Notes: generated from the sequence alone by a model not told the origin. DNA of 64,000 nucleotides from Reichenbachiella ulvae (GCF_025833875.1 NZ_JAOYOD010000001.1:4666501-4730500); one strand, 5' to 3'; numbered from the stretch's first letter, positions 24,635-34,712 are shown. Translations and numbers: made by a program.

Positions 24635-27373
24635 TCACAGCGTGAACTTCACTCCTACGCGGGACCACCAGCTGTAAAATTCTCTTTGTATCATCTGGTC
24701 TTTGTCTCCTGCGAGGTAGGCCTCATAGGGAGCGTTGGTGATGTTGAGGAATTCAGCGAATACGTTGAATCGAGGGCTGATGCTGTAGTTGGCCGTTGCG
24801 TCGATTTGCAAGCGGTCGTTGATGTAGCGATCCTCATCCGCTTCCTCTCCCAGCTCCTCGATGTAGGCGCCAGCGAAGTTACCCGAAACGCGAGCCGTAA
24901 ATCCTTTCAGACTGTAAGACAAGCTGAGGTTACCCACATGCTCTGCCTGACCCGGAAGGTTGATTTTGTCGTTTTGACCCAACTCAGATCGGTCCTTCAG
25001 CTCTGCACTAGAGGAGGTGTAGGTGTAGTTGGCGTAGATGCCCAGACCAGCCCATGCACCTGGTAAGAAAGTCAGGTTTTGCTGGTAGGCAATTTCGATT
25101 CCCATCAAATCTGCTCGATCGCCATTGACGTCCTGTACCAGGTCGATGGCTGTCCCGAAATCAATGCCCTGGTAATTATCCGTCTCAAAGCGTCTCTTGT
25201 AGATGAAATTGTTCAGGTTTTTGTAAAAAACGCCTGCGGACAAAACGCCTACCGTACCGAAGTAGTGATCGATCATTAGGTCCAGATTGATGGCCGATAC
25301 CGGATCTAACTCAGGGTTGCCTATCGTTCCTTCTCTGTCAGCGATGTTGATCTCCTGAGAGGGGACGATGGATTCAAAGTTGGGACGAGCATAGGAGGTA
25401 GTAGCAGCCAGCCTCAGATTCGTCATGCCATCGATCGAGTATCTAAAATTGACCTGAGGCAGAATAAAGGCATAGTGGGTGTTGCCTTCCTCTGAGATGA
25501 TGTCGTCCAGATCTCCCTCGTCATCGAATAGCACGGTATTGTAAGTGTAGTCCACATTTGTTTGCTCGAAGCGAACACCACCTACGATCTGTAGTTTGTT
25601 CAGCGTCAGGTCGGTCATCAGGTAGGCGGCCATCACGTCCTCTGATGCTTCGTAGCTTTCTACGCTTTCGTCTACCAGTTTGTCCTCTACCTCCAGTTCG
25701 AATCCATTTTTATTCGCATTGAAAAAGCGGATCACGCGCTCCATTTCGGCCGCTTTGCTCAGCTCGTAGCGACCGCCTAAGAAGTTGTCGTCGACTAGTC
25801 CGCCTTCGAATTTTTCCAGAGTAAAATCACCGTTTTGCCCTTCGAAGGAGATGTCTCCACCGGCCCAGCCATATTTGTTGTTGACTACCTCCAGACTTTT
25901 GTCTTTGGCTCTGTATTTAGCGCCTAATTTGACAAGTCCCTGGTTGTTGCCCAGTTGGTAAGGGATGCCGATGTTGAATTTGCCCGTGATGTTTTCGTCT
26001 TTGGCAAAAGTGTTTCCTGCTTCTAGTTCGTCAAACTCGTAGTTGCTGTTGTCCAGATAGTCGAATTCACTATTGGTTTGGAAGGAAGGATAATTAGGAT
26101 TAGAAAAATCGGTGCTGAGTGCGTCCGGTTCTGCGATGAAATTGACTTCAAAATCGAAAGGCGTGTCCTGGATCGCTCTGGCGTAGGATACTTCATAGTC
26201 CAGTGTGAGTTTAGGAAGCACATGTTTTCCTCCCAGGTTGATGCTGGCAATATCCTGTCTTTCGAATCGGTCTTTGGTCAGGCGCTCAATCTCGTGGTCC
26301 TCGAAAGGAGAATCGTCCGCGTTGGGCACCATCACATATCTACGTCTCCACTCCCTGTCCGAAAAGCTGTTGTAGATGCCTCGCAGGTAGATTTCGCTGT
26401 TGGGATTGAAACGGTAATCTATGGTGCTGCTGAGTGCCGTACGTGTTCTTCTCAGTTGGTAATCTCTCAATTCGATTTCGTCTCCATCTCGCTCCCAGTT
26501 GTCTGATCCCCGGTCGGAGTAGAAGTGGCTACCATTGATCAAAATGCCCAGCTTTTCGCTAGCACCGAATCGCTTGCTTAGCATCAAGGAACCTTGAGCA
26601 TTGGGTTTTCCCATCAGGGCATTGTAGCCTCCTACAACTGTACCCTGTACTTCCAGATTGCTGCTATTGGCTTTTCTGGTCACAAGGTTGACTGAGCCAC
26701 CGATGGCATCTCCATCCATATCAGGCGTCAGTGTTTTTGATATCTCGATGGAGGAAAGCTGATCTGCAGGCACGGCATCCAGGGCCACAAAACGAACGCC
26801 TGCCTCTGGAGAAGGTACTTGCTCCCCATTGATGCTCATGTTGGTGAACTGCGGAGACAATCCACGAACGATGACGTAGCGTCCCTCGCCCTGGTCGCGC
26901 TGCAAAGTAACGCCCGGCATGCGCTGCATGGCCTCAGCTACATTAGGGTCTGGGAAGCGGCTGATCTGATCCGCTGCTATGATGTTTTTGATATTACCGG
27001 CATTTTTCTGCTGGTTGAGGGCCTTTTGCTGTCCCTCTAGCGAACCACGAACGGTTACTTCCAGCAGCTCGGCTGACATATCAGTCAGCTGCAGATCTAC
27101 AAAATCGCTCTCAGCCGGGTCGATAGTGATGTTGTAGTCTTTGTACCCCAGGTATTTGATCAAAAGCGTTTTTGCTCCGGGTGTCAATCGCAAACTGAAT
27201 TCGCCATTGAGGTCCGTAATGGTTCCTTTCTGGGTGCCACTGAGTAAGACAGTAGCGCCTGTCAGTGCTTCTCCACTGATCCCATCTGTGATTCGGCCTT
27301 TGATTACTTTCTCCTGAGAGAAAGCTGTGAGGCTCCACAGGCTTAGTAGTAAAATGGTAATGCTTTGTTTCAT
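24635..27373 (-). CDS. TonB-dependent receptor (putative phytate-locus importer)
   Basis: 912 residues. Signal peptide (LLLSLWSLTAFSQ). A CarboxypepD_reg-like domain lies at about 22-105 (VIKGRITDGISGEALTGATV), the plug at about 120-245 (RFPDPNVAEAMQRMPGVTLQ, YVIVRGLSPQF, DGDAIGGSVNLVTRKA), and then a 22-strand-type barrel ending VGVKFTL. It belongs to the TonB-Xanth-Caul style of receptor and is not SusC: there is no SusD partner and it is shorter. It should move a ligand across the outer membrane with TonB energy. Receptors of this type are known beside beta-propeller phytases in other phyla, so inositol phosphates are the likely ligand (inference). The TPR/HTH regulator gene lies 177 bp upstream on the same strand. 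Confidence 0.92.
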   Translation of the reverse strand: MKQSITILLLSLWSLTAFSQEKVIKGRITDGISGEALTGATVLLSGTQKGTITDLNGEFSLRLTPGAKTLLIKYLGYKDYNITIDPAESDFVDLQLTDMSAELLEVTVRGSLEGQQKALNQQKNAGNIKNIIAADQISRFPDPNVAEAMQRMPGVTLQRDQGEGRYVIVRGLSPQFTNMSINGEQVPSPEAGVRFVALDAVPADQLSSIEISKTLTPDMDGDAIGGSVNLVTRKANSSNLEVQGTVVGGYNALMGKPNAQGSLMLSKRFGASEKLGILINGSHFYSDRGSDNWERDGDEIELRDYQLRRTRTALSSTIDYRFNPNSEIYLRGIYNSFSDREWRRRYVMVPNADDSPFEDHEIERLTKDRFERQDIASINLGGKHVLPKLTLDYEVSYARAIQDTPFDFEVNFIAEPDALSTDFSNPNYPSFQTNSEFDYLDNSNYEFDELEAGNTFAKDENITGKFNIGIPYQLGNNQGLVKLGAKYRAKDKSLEVVNNKYGWAGGDISFEGQNGDFTLEKFEGGLVDDNFLGGRYELSKAAEMERVIRFFNANKNGFELEVEDKLVDESVESYEASEDVMAAYLMTDLTLNKLQIVGGVRFEQTNVDYTYNTVLFDDEGDLDDIISEEGNTHYAFILPQVNFRYSIDGMTNLRLAATTSYARPNFESIVPSQEINIADREGTIGNPELDPVSAINLDLMIDHYFGTVGVLSAGVFYKNLNNFIYKRRFETDNYQGIDFGTAIDLVQDVNGDRADLMGIEIAYQQNLTFLPGAWAGLGIYANYTYTSSSAELKDRSELGQNDKINLPGQAEHVGNLSLSYSLKGFTARVSGNFAGAYIEELGEEADEDRYINDRLQIDATANYSISPRFNVFAEFLNITNAPYEAYLAGDKDQMIQREFYSWWSRVGVKFTL

Positions 27374-27550
27374 CTAGTTTTTTATTTGATGTCCTAAAAA
27401 ATTGACGAGGCAAAGAATGATTCCAGATGTGAATTGAATATTAACAGCGGGCTCAACATAAGGGCAACAGGGGGTAGGGTTGGCAGCATCAAAACGTAAA
27501 CATGTATTTGTAAGTCTTTTGAAAACAGTGGGTTGCATGTTAAATCTGCG

Positions 27551-29215
27551 TTAACTGAAGTCCTTGAGATAGTTGAATAAATTGGCACCTTTTTCTAAAC
27601 CGAGCTTTTTTCGGAGACGATAGCGGGCGATTCTCAAACTATCGCTGGAGATGCCCATGATTGAGGCGATCTCGTGGGAGTGCAAGTTGGTATGGATCAT
27701 GGCGCAGAGCCGAACCTCTGAGGTGCTGAGGTTGCCGTGTTGCTGGCTCAGTTTGTCGAAGAACTCCGTGTGTATTTGCTTAAAGGTGTTTTCGAATTCT
27801 TCCCAGTCGTCATCCATATTGAAGTTCAGGTCTATGGATTTGGTCAGCTTCTGGATCTTTTTGTGCAGGTCTTCTTTTTCGCTTTTTTTGATCTTCTTTA
27901 GGTTGCTACGGAGGCTTTGTAAAAATTCATTTTTCTGAATCAAGTGGAGCGCTGAACGAGAAAGTGCATTGTTTTTCATCTCCAGCTCTAGCTGCAGTTG
28001 TCCTTCTTCCAGGCGTTTGTTTTCCAGTTCGGCTCTCAGTTTCTCTTCGTTTAGCTGGGCGTTGATCAGTTCTGCCTTGCTCAGTTCATTTTCTGTCTGC
28101 AGGAGTTTGCGTTCTTTTCGCGCTTTGCCTACTCGGAGGTAGGAGCCATATCCGAATAGGGCTATCATGATCAGTGCAGCCAGAAATCCGCCCGTTGTGA
28201 CCTTGCGTGTCAGGCTTTTTTCTTGCTCCAGGAGACGGATGGTTTGTTGCTTTTTTTCCAGTTCGAAGATGGATTGTGCATTGGCCAGTTCTTTGGCATT
28301 TTCCTGACCAAAAATAACCTCAGTCAGTTGATAGCTTTGGTCCAGATAGTAATAGGCGCTATCTAGCTGCTTTAGCTCCAGAAATAACTTAGACAAGTCT
28401 CTGGCAGCCGCTTTGGTCTGGTAGTCGATCTGTTGTTCGAGGGATTGGTCATAGACGGCTTTGGTCAATAAATAGGCACTGTCGAGCATCCCTCTTTTGC
28501 GATAGCTGTCTCCCATATTGTTGAGATTGACTAGCGACCCATGGGTGTCGCCAAGGGCAAGGCTGTAGCGATAGGCTCGGACGAAATGTTCATAAGCTTG
28601 TCGGTAAAAGCCCAGGTCTTCGTAGATGCTGCCGATGTTGTCGTAGATCACAGCCAGCTCGCTGCTGTCCTGGCTTTGATCGAAATAGGCCAAGGCCTGC
28701 TCTTGATAGTAGAGGGCAGAGTCGTATTGCTCCCTCTTCTCGAAGAGATGGCCCAGTTGACCCATGGCCTGTGCTTCCCCTCTGGGATTGTTCAATATTT
28801 TGAATTGCTCCAGGGCTTCTTGTGTGTGGAGGAGGGCCTGTCCGTAATTTTCGGACCGAAGATACACCTCACCAATAGTGACGTTGCATTCCGCACGTTT
28901 ATGCGGATCATTTTCATAATAGTTGAGCGCATCATGGAGGTGTTGAAGAGAAAGGTCCAGATGCCCAATTTGGTAGAGAGTTTTTCCCATGAGGAGACTG
29001 CTCTGTGCTATTCCCTTTTTGTATTCCAGGCTTTCGGCCAGGTTGAGGGCGCGACGAATCTGAAATAGTTGACTATCGGCATGCAGGATGTTTTGTTCCG
29101 CTTGTAATAGGATGCGGTCGACTTCTTGAGTAGCTCTGGAAGATACTTCGTCCTTAGACAGGTCGCAGGCTGGTAACACAAGAGCCAACAAAGACAAGTA
29201 ACAAAAATATTTCAT
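27551..29215 (-). CDS. Membrane-anchored TPR regulator with LuxR-type HTH
   Basis: 554 residues from the ATG at 29215. An ATG five codons earlier is possible, but MKYFCYLSLLALVLPAC gives a clean lipoprotein-style signal with Cys at 17. About six TPR units follow (KGIAQSSLLMGKTLYQIGHL, GEAQAMGQLGHLFEKREQYD, AVIYDNIGSIYEDLGFYRQA), then one transmembrane helix (GGFLAALIMIALFGYGSYL, about 342-360), a long charged coiled coil, and a C-terminal LuxR-type HTH (LSTSEVRLCAMIHTNLHSHE...MGISSDSLRIARYRLRKKLG). This places the sensor outside the inner membrane and the DNA-binding part inside, as in other Bacteroidota regulators of this class. Being next to the receptor and phytase genes, it probably controls them. 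Confidence 0.85.
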   Translation of the reverse strand: MKYFCYLSLLALVLPACDLSKDEVSSRATQEVDRILLQAEQNILHADSQLFQIRRALNLAESLEYKKGIAQSSLLMGKTLYQIGHLDLSLQHLHDALNYYENDPHKRAECNVTIGEVYLRSENYGQALLHTQEALEQFKILNNPRGEAQAMGQLGHLFEKREQYDSALYYQEQALAYFDQSQDSSELAVIYDNIGSIYEDLGFYRQAYEHFVRAYRYSLALGDTHGSLVNLNNMGDSYRKRGMLDSAYLLTKAVYDQSLEQQIDYQTKAAARDLSKLFLELKQLDSAYYYLDQSYQLTEVIFGQENAKELANAQSIFELEKKQQTIRLLEQEKSLTRKVTTGGFLAALIMIALFGYGSYLRVGKARKERKLLQTENELSKAELINAQLNEEKLRAELENKRLEEGQLQLELEMKNNALSRSALHLIQKNEFLQSLRSNLKKIKKSEKEDLHKKIQKLTKSIDLNFNMDDDWEEFENTFKQIHTEFFDKLSQQHGNLSTSEVRLCAMIHTNLHSHEIASIMGISSDSLRIARYRLRKKLGLEKGANLFNYLKDFS

Positions 29216-29445
29216 GATGGCGTGCTGCATTCGCTTGATAAAAACAGCAAAGATTGATTTTGCAGATTATCTCTCTGATATCGAGGGATGATGAAATTGT
29301 TATGATCAACATGGAGTGAACGTTTAACACAAAATCATGACAATTGTCATTCGATAAAAATTGTTCATATTTAAGGAGGAGATTATTTGAAGCCATGCAT
29401 GACGGCCCCTCTTATCATGTCTGTAGGTTTCTGGGTTAGAAATGT

Positions 29446-32400
29446 ATGAATATGACTAAAAAATTAGACATGAGGAGAGCTATGCCTCTCTGGGTAGGGG
29501 TATTTATTTTATTTTTTTTCTGGGCTTGTGAGCAGCAAAAATCACTTTTAGTGATTCGGAGTGGAGCCGATGTTTCGAAAACGAAACAGGAGGGCTTTGA
29601 CTCATTGCTTTATTTGGAGACTATAGCTGCCGAAGACCTCTTGCAGGCTAGTCATCTGTGGGTGAAAGCAGACCCGACACAGCTTAGCTTCAATGAGCGA
29701 AATACGATTGAGCGATATTTAGAGGCTGGAGGCGAAGTGACTTTCACTTGCGTGGACACCATCTACAATTGGGGACAGCTTCAACCTTTTTTTCAATCCA
29801 ACCAAGTGCAAATCGATTGCAAGGGGACAGAATTGAGTCTTCGTCAAGCAAATCTTGATTACAGTCTGGCCGAAACACCGATCATGCCAGCACCTGACCG
29901 ACTGAAACGCCAGGTACTGGTGGCGCCTCTCAGAGAACCCATTTGTATCGCGGTGACAAAGGAATCGCTGGTCTATTGGGTGGAGCGCAAAGGAACCATC
30001 AATCTTTACAATCTCAGGACAGAGGATTATCAAGAGATAGATAGTCTGGCTGTTTACAGCGGAGAGGAAGATGGATTGCTCGGTTTGGTCTTGGATCCCA
30101 ATTTTTCAGAGAACCAATGGGCTTATGTTTTTTATTCTGATCCTGGAGAGGAGCCCAAACAGAACATATCCAGATTTCGACTCACTCCTAAGGGACTGGA
30201 TCGCCAATCAGAAATTGTGTTGATGGAGATACCAGTTCAGCGAGATGAGTGCTGCCACTCGGCGGGTGACCTGGAGATCGATGCGGAGGGCAATTTGTAC
30301 ATCAGTACGGGCGATGATACTTTTTCCAGAGATTCAGACGGGTTTACACCGTTAGATGAGCGCTCGGGTCGATCGCCCTGGGATGCCCAAAAATCTTCCT
30401 CAAATACGCATGACTTAAGAGGTAAAATTCTCAGGATTCATCCGGAGGAGGACGGTAGCTATACGATTCCTGATGGCAACTTATTTGCCAAAGATGGCTC
30501 TGAAGGGTTGCCCGAAATCTACGTGATGGGCGCAAGGAATCCTTTTACACTGGCGATCAACAAAAGAAGAAACTGGTTGTTTTGGGGCGATGTGGGACCT
30601 GATGGTAACGTGACTAGCGAGAGAGGCCCTTCCGCTCATGACGAAATCAATATGGCTAAAAAGTCGGGCAACTACGGTTGGCCCTATTTCAATGCGGACA
30701 ACAAGGCCTATGCGGACTATGATTTTGAAACAGGGGAGTTGGGGCCAAGATTCGACCCTAAAAACCCAGTCAATACTTCTGTCAACAATACTGGAGCAAA
30801 GGAGTTGCCACCGGCTGTTCCTGCCTTGCTCTATTACACTTTTGATGAAACACGGCAGTTTCCTGGAGTGGGGAAAGGGTCCCGTTCCATAGGGGTTGGA
30901 GAAGTTTACGATTATGAAACGATCAAGAGCAAAGGCTTTGCTTTTCCTCCCTATTATCAAGATAAGTTGTTTGCATTTGACTGGGCCAGAAGCTGGGTAA
31001 AAGTCATTTCGCTGGATGAGGAAGGGAATTTTCTATCCATAGAACCATTGCTTGATGCATCGGTCGTAGCTGCTCCTATCGATATGACTTTTGGGCAGGA
31101 TGGGGCACTTTATATTCTAGAATATGGCATTGGCTACTTTACAGACAACCACGATTCTAAATTGATACGTTTGGATTTTACCTATGGCAACAGGGCACCT
31201 GTAGCGAATATTGCCCTGTCTCAGGACAATGGAAAACTACCGCTGACAGTAGCGTTTTCCGCTGCGGGCAGTATGGATTGGGACGAGAAGGATAGTCTTG
31301 AATATCTATGGATCATTCAGGGGCCAGAGGATATCAGTTTGACTGGTTTTGAGGCAGAGACCACCTTCACCAAAGCCGGAGAATACGAGGTGCTTTTGGT
31401 TGTAAAAGATCGATATAACGCAAGTGCCAGTAGCCGTGCTACCATTATTGCAGGGAATGCTAAACCTGAATTAAATTTCGAATTTGCGGATAATAGTACT
31501 TTTTATTGGCCGGGACGTCCGATTCGATATGCTTTGCAATTGGAGGATGAAGAGGACGGCAGATTAAATGAAGGGATAGATCTTAAGGAAGTAAAAGTGA
31601 GTCTGACCAACTATACGGGGAGCGACAACCGAGCACCGGCGAGTTTGGCACTATTGGATGGGATGAGTCAGGAAGGGATCGCTCCGGGGCTGAGGTTGAT
31701 CCAAAATAGTGATTGTCGTAGTTGCCATAAGATTAATGAAAAATCCATTGGACCAAGTTTCTATGAGGTGGCAGAGCGCTACGACAAGGATTATATAGCC
31801 AAAGAGGTTTTGGCAAAGACCATCATTGGGGGTGGAGTGGGCAACTGGGGTGAAGGGCAAATGCCAGCTCATCCGGACTTTACGGTAAAGGCCGCGAAAG
31901 AGATTGTAGACTTTATTTTCTCTGTAAATGATGCTGCCGCTCAAGAAGCAGAGGTGATTAAAACCGAGGGACAGGTTGTGACAAAAGTCCAGAGCAAAGC
32001 GAATTATCGTTTTGAGGCGAGCTATAAAGATCGAGGGGGTGAGAAAGGAACTTCTCCTCTAAGTGCCATGACGGAAGTAACCTTGAGATTGCCTGTGTTG
32101 CAAGCTGAGTCTGCAGATTCGGTCAGTGGGTTTTCAATAGAAGGAGACATTGCCGATGGAGATGCCCGTTTCTTAAAAATGAAGGACAGTACAGCATTTT
32201 TTGGATACAGAGAGGTGGACTTAAGTAACATCGATCGATTGGAGTTGGTACTTTCGAGCCCCGTAGAGCAAATGACCCCCAAAGCTGTGAAGATTGAACT
32301 CCATGGTGAAAGCCCAGACGGGCTATTATTGTCTTCGGTAGATTGGAAATCTGGAGCGATGAGAAAGGAGAGTTTGACGATGGAATTGAAGGCTGAAGGC

Positions 32401-32481
32401 AAACAAGATATTTATTTAGTATTCAAATCAGAAAGCCCACTCGTGGGGGTGGATCAAATCAAATTTCATCTAAACCGATAA
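29446..32481 (+). CDS. Multidomain lipoprotein: GSDH-type propeller, PKD, cytochrome c
   Basis: 1,011 residues. Lipoprotein signal (LFFFWAC, Cys 28). Residues 30-145 recall a degenerate ThuA-like domain. A glucose/sorbosone dehydrogenase (PQQ-type) propeller spans about 155-580 (EDGLLGLVLDPNF, CCHSAGDLEIDAEGNLYIST, YVMGARNPFTLAIN, HDEINMAKKSGNYGWPYF). A PKD domain lies at about 584-670, a class I cytochrome c at about 740-830 (CRSCH 757-761 with axial Met 806 in GEGQMPAH), and a C-terminal beta-sandwich of CBM6 type. The layout fits a periplasmic sugar oxidase passing electrons through its own haem. It heads a three-gene unit with the isomerase 5 bp downstream. The cofactor and sugar are inferred from family, not shown. 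Confidence 0.87.
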   Translation: MNMTKKLDMRRAMPLWVGVFILFFFWACEQQKSLLVIRSGADVSKTKQEGFDSLLYLETIAAEDLLQASHLWVKADPTQLSFNERNTIERYLEAGGEVTFTCVDTIYNWGQLQPFFQSNQVQIDCKGTELSLRQANLDYSLAETPIMPAPDRLKRQVLVAPLREPICIAVTKESLVYWVERKGTINLYNLRTEDYQEIDSLAVYSGEEDGLLGLVLDPNFSENQWAYVFYSDPGEEPKQNISRFRLTPKGLDRQSEIVLMEIPVQRDECCHSAGDLEIDAEGNLYISTGDDTFSRDSDGFTPLDERSGRSPWDAQKSSSNTHDLRGKILRIHPEEDGSYTIPDGNLFAKDGSEGLPEIYVMGARNPFTLAINKRRNWLFWGDVGPDGNVTSERGPSAHDEINMAKKSGNYGWPYFNADNKAYADYDFETGELGPRFDPKNPVNTSVNNTGAKELPPAVPALLYYTFDETRQFPGVGKGSRSIGVGEVYDYETIKSKGFAFPPYYQDKLFAFDWARSWVKVISLDEEGNFLSIEPLLDASVVAAPIDMTFGQDGALYILEYGIGYFTDNHDSKLIRLDFTYGNRAPVANIALSQDNGKLPLTVAFSAAGSMDWDEKDSLEYLWIIQGPEDISLTGFEAETTFTKAGEYEVLLVVKDRYNASASSRATIIAGNAKPELNFEFADNSTFYWPGRPIRYALQLEDEEDGRLNEGIDLKEVKVSLTNYTGSDNRAPASLALLDGMSQEGIAPGLRLIQNSDCRSCHKINEKSIGPSFYEVAERYDKDYIAKEVLAKTIIGGGVGNWGEGQMPAHPDFTVKAAKEIVDFIFSVNDAAAQEAEVIKTEGQVVTKVQSKANYRFEASYKDRGGEKGTSPLSAMTEVTLRLPVLQAESADSVSGFSIEGDIADGDARFLKMKDSTAFFGYREVDLSNIDRLELVLSSPVEQMTPKAVKIELHGESPDGLLLSSVDWKSGAMRKESLTMELKAEGKQDIYLVFKSESPLVGVDQIKFHLNR

Positions 32482-32486
32482 ACATC

Positions 32487-33533
32487 ATGAACACCAACAG
32501 AAGAAAAGCAATCAAACTGATGAGTGCTGCCGGCGCAGGGATGGCTCTCTTAGGTGGCGTCAACCTACTCAGCAGTTGTAGCAAAACAGGAAAAAAAGAA
32601 TATCAACAAATATCCGGTCAGGGAGGAGAAGGCAAGGCATCTGCTTTGTTTTTTGGAATTTCTCTGGCGCAGTGGTCCTTGCATCGTTCGTTTTTCGGAG
32701 GGGCACCCAATTGGGCTACTTTCGGGAGCACGATTCAATCAGATCCTGATTCTTTGCTGAAAGGAGAGTTGAAACCTGAAGATTTTCCTGAGATCGCCCA
32801 ACGTGATTTTGGAATCAATGCGGTTGAGTATGTCAATACTTTTTATTTCTCAAAAGGTAGCGATGAAACGTTTTGGCAGGAGATGAGAAGACGCTGCGAT
32901 GATCTGGGGGTGAGTAGTCAGCTGATCATGTGCGACGCGGAGGGCAGTCTGGGAGATCTGGATGATGCGGCCAGGCTGCAGGCAGTAGAAAATCATTACA
33001 AATGGATCAATGCTGCCAAAATATTGGGTTGTCACAGCATCCGTGTCAATGCAGCGGGTAATGGAACAGAAGAGGAAGTTAAGTCAGCAGCCATAGATGG
33101 TTTGGGCAAACTAACCGAATATGGTGCGCAAAATGGCGTCAATGTCATCGTTGAGAATCATGGAGGCTATTCCTCCAATGGCAAGTGGCTAGCAGAGGTG
33201 ATCAGTCAGGTAGGGAGTGAGTACTGCGGTACGCTTCCGGATTTTGGAAACTTCTGTATCGAACGAGGGCCTGAAGGTTGTGCCAATGAGTACGACAGAT
33301 ACCAGGGAGTGAAGGATTTGATTCCATTTGCAAAGGGGTTGAGCGCCAAGACGCATGCCTTTGATGCAGAGGGAAATGAGACGAGTACCGATTTCGAAAA
33401 GATGATGCAAATCGCTAAGGAAGCGAATTTTCATGGCTATATCGGGATAGAATATGAAGGCAACGAGTTGAGTGAGGCGGAGGGGATTTTAGCCACCAAG
33501 GCTTTGCTTCAGCGCGTAGGTAAAATGGGATAA
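32487..33533 (+). CDS. Exported sugar phosphate isomerase/epimerase-like TIM barrel
   Basis: 348 residues. The N-terminal RRKAIKLMSAAGAGMALLGG plus SSC suggests Tat-dependent export with a lipid anchor. The body is an AP-endonuclease-2-type TIM barrel (xylose isomerase-like). FGINAVEYVNTFY, SIRVNAAGN, VNVIVENHGGYSSN (a metal-ligand Glu and His region), TLPDFGNFC and GYIGIEYEGNE are the usual strand-end motifs. Bacteroidota carry many exported paralogues of this family next to oxidoreductases; the substrate is not predictable. It lies in an operon with the preceding dehydrogenase-like protein (5-bp gap) and the AGE epimerase that follows (12-bp gap). Confidence 0.85.
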   Translation: MNTNRRKAIKLMSAAGAGMALLGGVNLLSSCSKTGKKEYQQISGQGGEGKASALFFGISLAQWSLHRSFFGGAPNWATFGSTIQSDPDSLLKGELKPEDFPEIAQRDFGINAVEYVNTFYFSKGSDETFWQEMRRRCDDLGVSSQLIMCDAEGSLGDLDDAARLQAVENHYKWINAAKILGCHSIRVNAAGNGTEEEVKSAAIDGLGKLTEYGAQNGVNVIVENHGGYSSNGKWLAEVISQVGSEYCGTLPDFGNFCIERGPEGCANEYDRYQGVKDLIPFAKGLSAKTHAFDAEGNETSTDFEKMMQIAKEANFHGYIGIEYEGNELSEAEGILATKALLQRVGKMG

Positions 33534-33545
33534 AGAATATTGAAA

Positions 33546-34712
33546 ATGATCACAAAACAGGAAGCAGAAAAAGTATTGAATGAGAATATTCTTTCTTTTT
33601 GGGAGGAGAGAATGGTGGATAATGAAAATGGCGGTTTCTATGGCCGAATCGATGGGGAAGGTGTTTTACATCCCCAGTCCGACAAAGCTATCATATTGAA
33701 TACACGAATATTGTGGACTTTTTCCGCTGCCTACCGATACACTCAGAATCCCAATCACAAAGCAATGGCGGATCGGGCGTACCATTATATCTGTGATCAT
33801 TTCTTTGATTCGGAACATGGAGGCGTGTTTTGGATGTTGGATTATCAGGGAGAGGTGAAGGACCCTAAAAAGCAGGTCTATGCACAGGCATTTGCTATCT
33901 ATGCTTTGTCAGAATATGTGAGGATGAATGGAAGTGAGGAAGCTTTAGAATTGGCGATTGGCCTATTCGAATTGCTGGAGAAGCATAGTTTCGATCCACA
34001 GCGAAATGGTTATTTTGAGGCATTTGCTCAGGATTGGTCCTTAATCGAAGATGTGCGCCTGAGCGAAAAGGACATGAATGCTACCAAAACGATGAATACT
34101 CATCTGCATGTTTTGGAGGCTTATACCAATCTCTATCGTGTTTGGAAAGACGAAAAATTAGAGGAGGATCTGCGAAACCTGATCAATGAGATGAGTACCA
34201 GGTTTGTTAGTGATAAGAAACATTTCAATTTGTTCTTTGACGATGATTGGAATTTGCTTTCAGATGAAATTTCATTTGGTCATGACATAGAAGGGAGCTG
34301 GTTGCTGGCCGAAGCAGCTGATGTGATAGAAGATGACGAGCTGATTCAAAAAACCAACGAATTGGCTCTGAATATGGCTGATGCGGCGCTTAGAGGCCTT
34401 GACAAAGATGGTGGATTAATGAACGAGGCAAGTCCGCATGGATTGACAGATACAGATAAACATTGGTGGCCACAGGCAGAAGCACTGGTTGGTTTTGTGA
34501 ATGCATGGCAGCTCAGTCAGGATGAGAGATATCTAATAGTAGCCGCTTCGATCTGGCAATTCACGAAAGAGTACATCATCGATCCTGCCGGCGAATGGCA
34601 CTGGCGCGTCACGCGTGATCATCAGTTGGTGACTGGTGAAGATAAGGCCGGTCCCTGGAAATGCCCCTACCATAATGGAAGGGCCATGATGGAGGTGATG
34701 GAGAGGTTGTAG
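33546..34712 (+). CDS. AGE-family epimerase (cellobiose 2-epimerase-like)
   Basis: 388 residues from the ATG at 33546. A TTG two codons earlier is open but less likely. An alpha6/alpha6-barrel enzyme: ENGGFYGRIDGEG, NTRILWTFSAAYR, TKTMNTHLHVLEAYTNLYR, SFGHDIEGSWLLAEAA, KHWWPQAEALVGFVNAWQLS and GPWKCPYHNGRAMMEV match the N-acylglucosamine/cellobiose 2-epimerase family, whose catalytic His residues lie in the GHDIE and YHNGR regions. The sequence is closer in feel to cellobiose and mannobiose epimerases than to the GlcNAc enzyme (family judgement). No signal peptide, so cytoplasmic. It is the last gene of the unit and a terminator follows at 34758. Confidence 0.87.
   Translation: MITKQEAEKVLNENILSFWEERMVDNENGGFYGRIDGEGVLHPQSDKAIILNTRILWTFSAAYRYTQNPNHKAMADRAYHYICDHFFDSEHGGVFWMLDYQGEVKDPKKQVYAQAFAIYALSEYVRMNGSEEALELAIGLFELLEKHSFDPQRNGYFEAFAQDWSLIEDVRLSEKDMNATKTMNTHLHVLEAYTNLYRVWKDEKLEEDLRNLINEMSTRFVSDKKHFNLFFDDDWNLLSDEISFGHDIEGSWLLAEAADVIEDDELIQKTNELALNMADAALRGLDKDGGLMNEASPHGLTDTDKHWWPQAEALVGFVNAWQLSQDERYLIVAASIWQFTKEYIIDPAGEWHWRVTRDHQLVTGEDKAGPWKCPYHNGRAMMEVMERL

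Noticed and set aside
24410..25066. 218-residue plus-strand reading frame
   Set aside because: It lies antisense to the TonB-dependent receptor and the repeat-like spacer, with no protein-like features.
29316..29330. GTGAAC|GTTTAACAC as a fourth LacI-type operator before the dehydrogenase-like gene
   Set aside because: Only the AACGTT centre fits; the flanks do not match the three accepted sites, so chance is likely.
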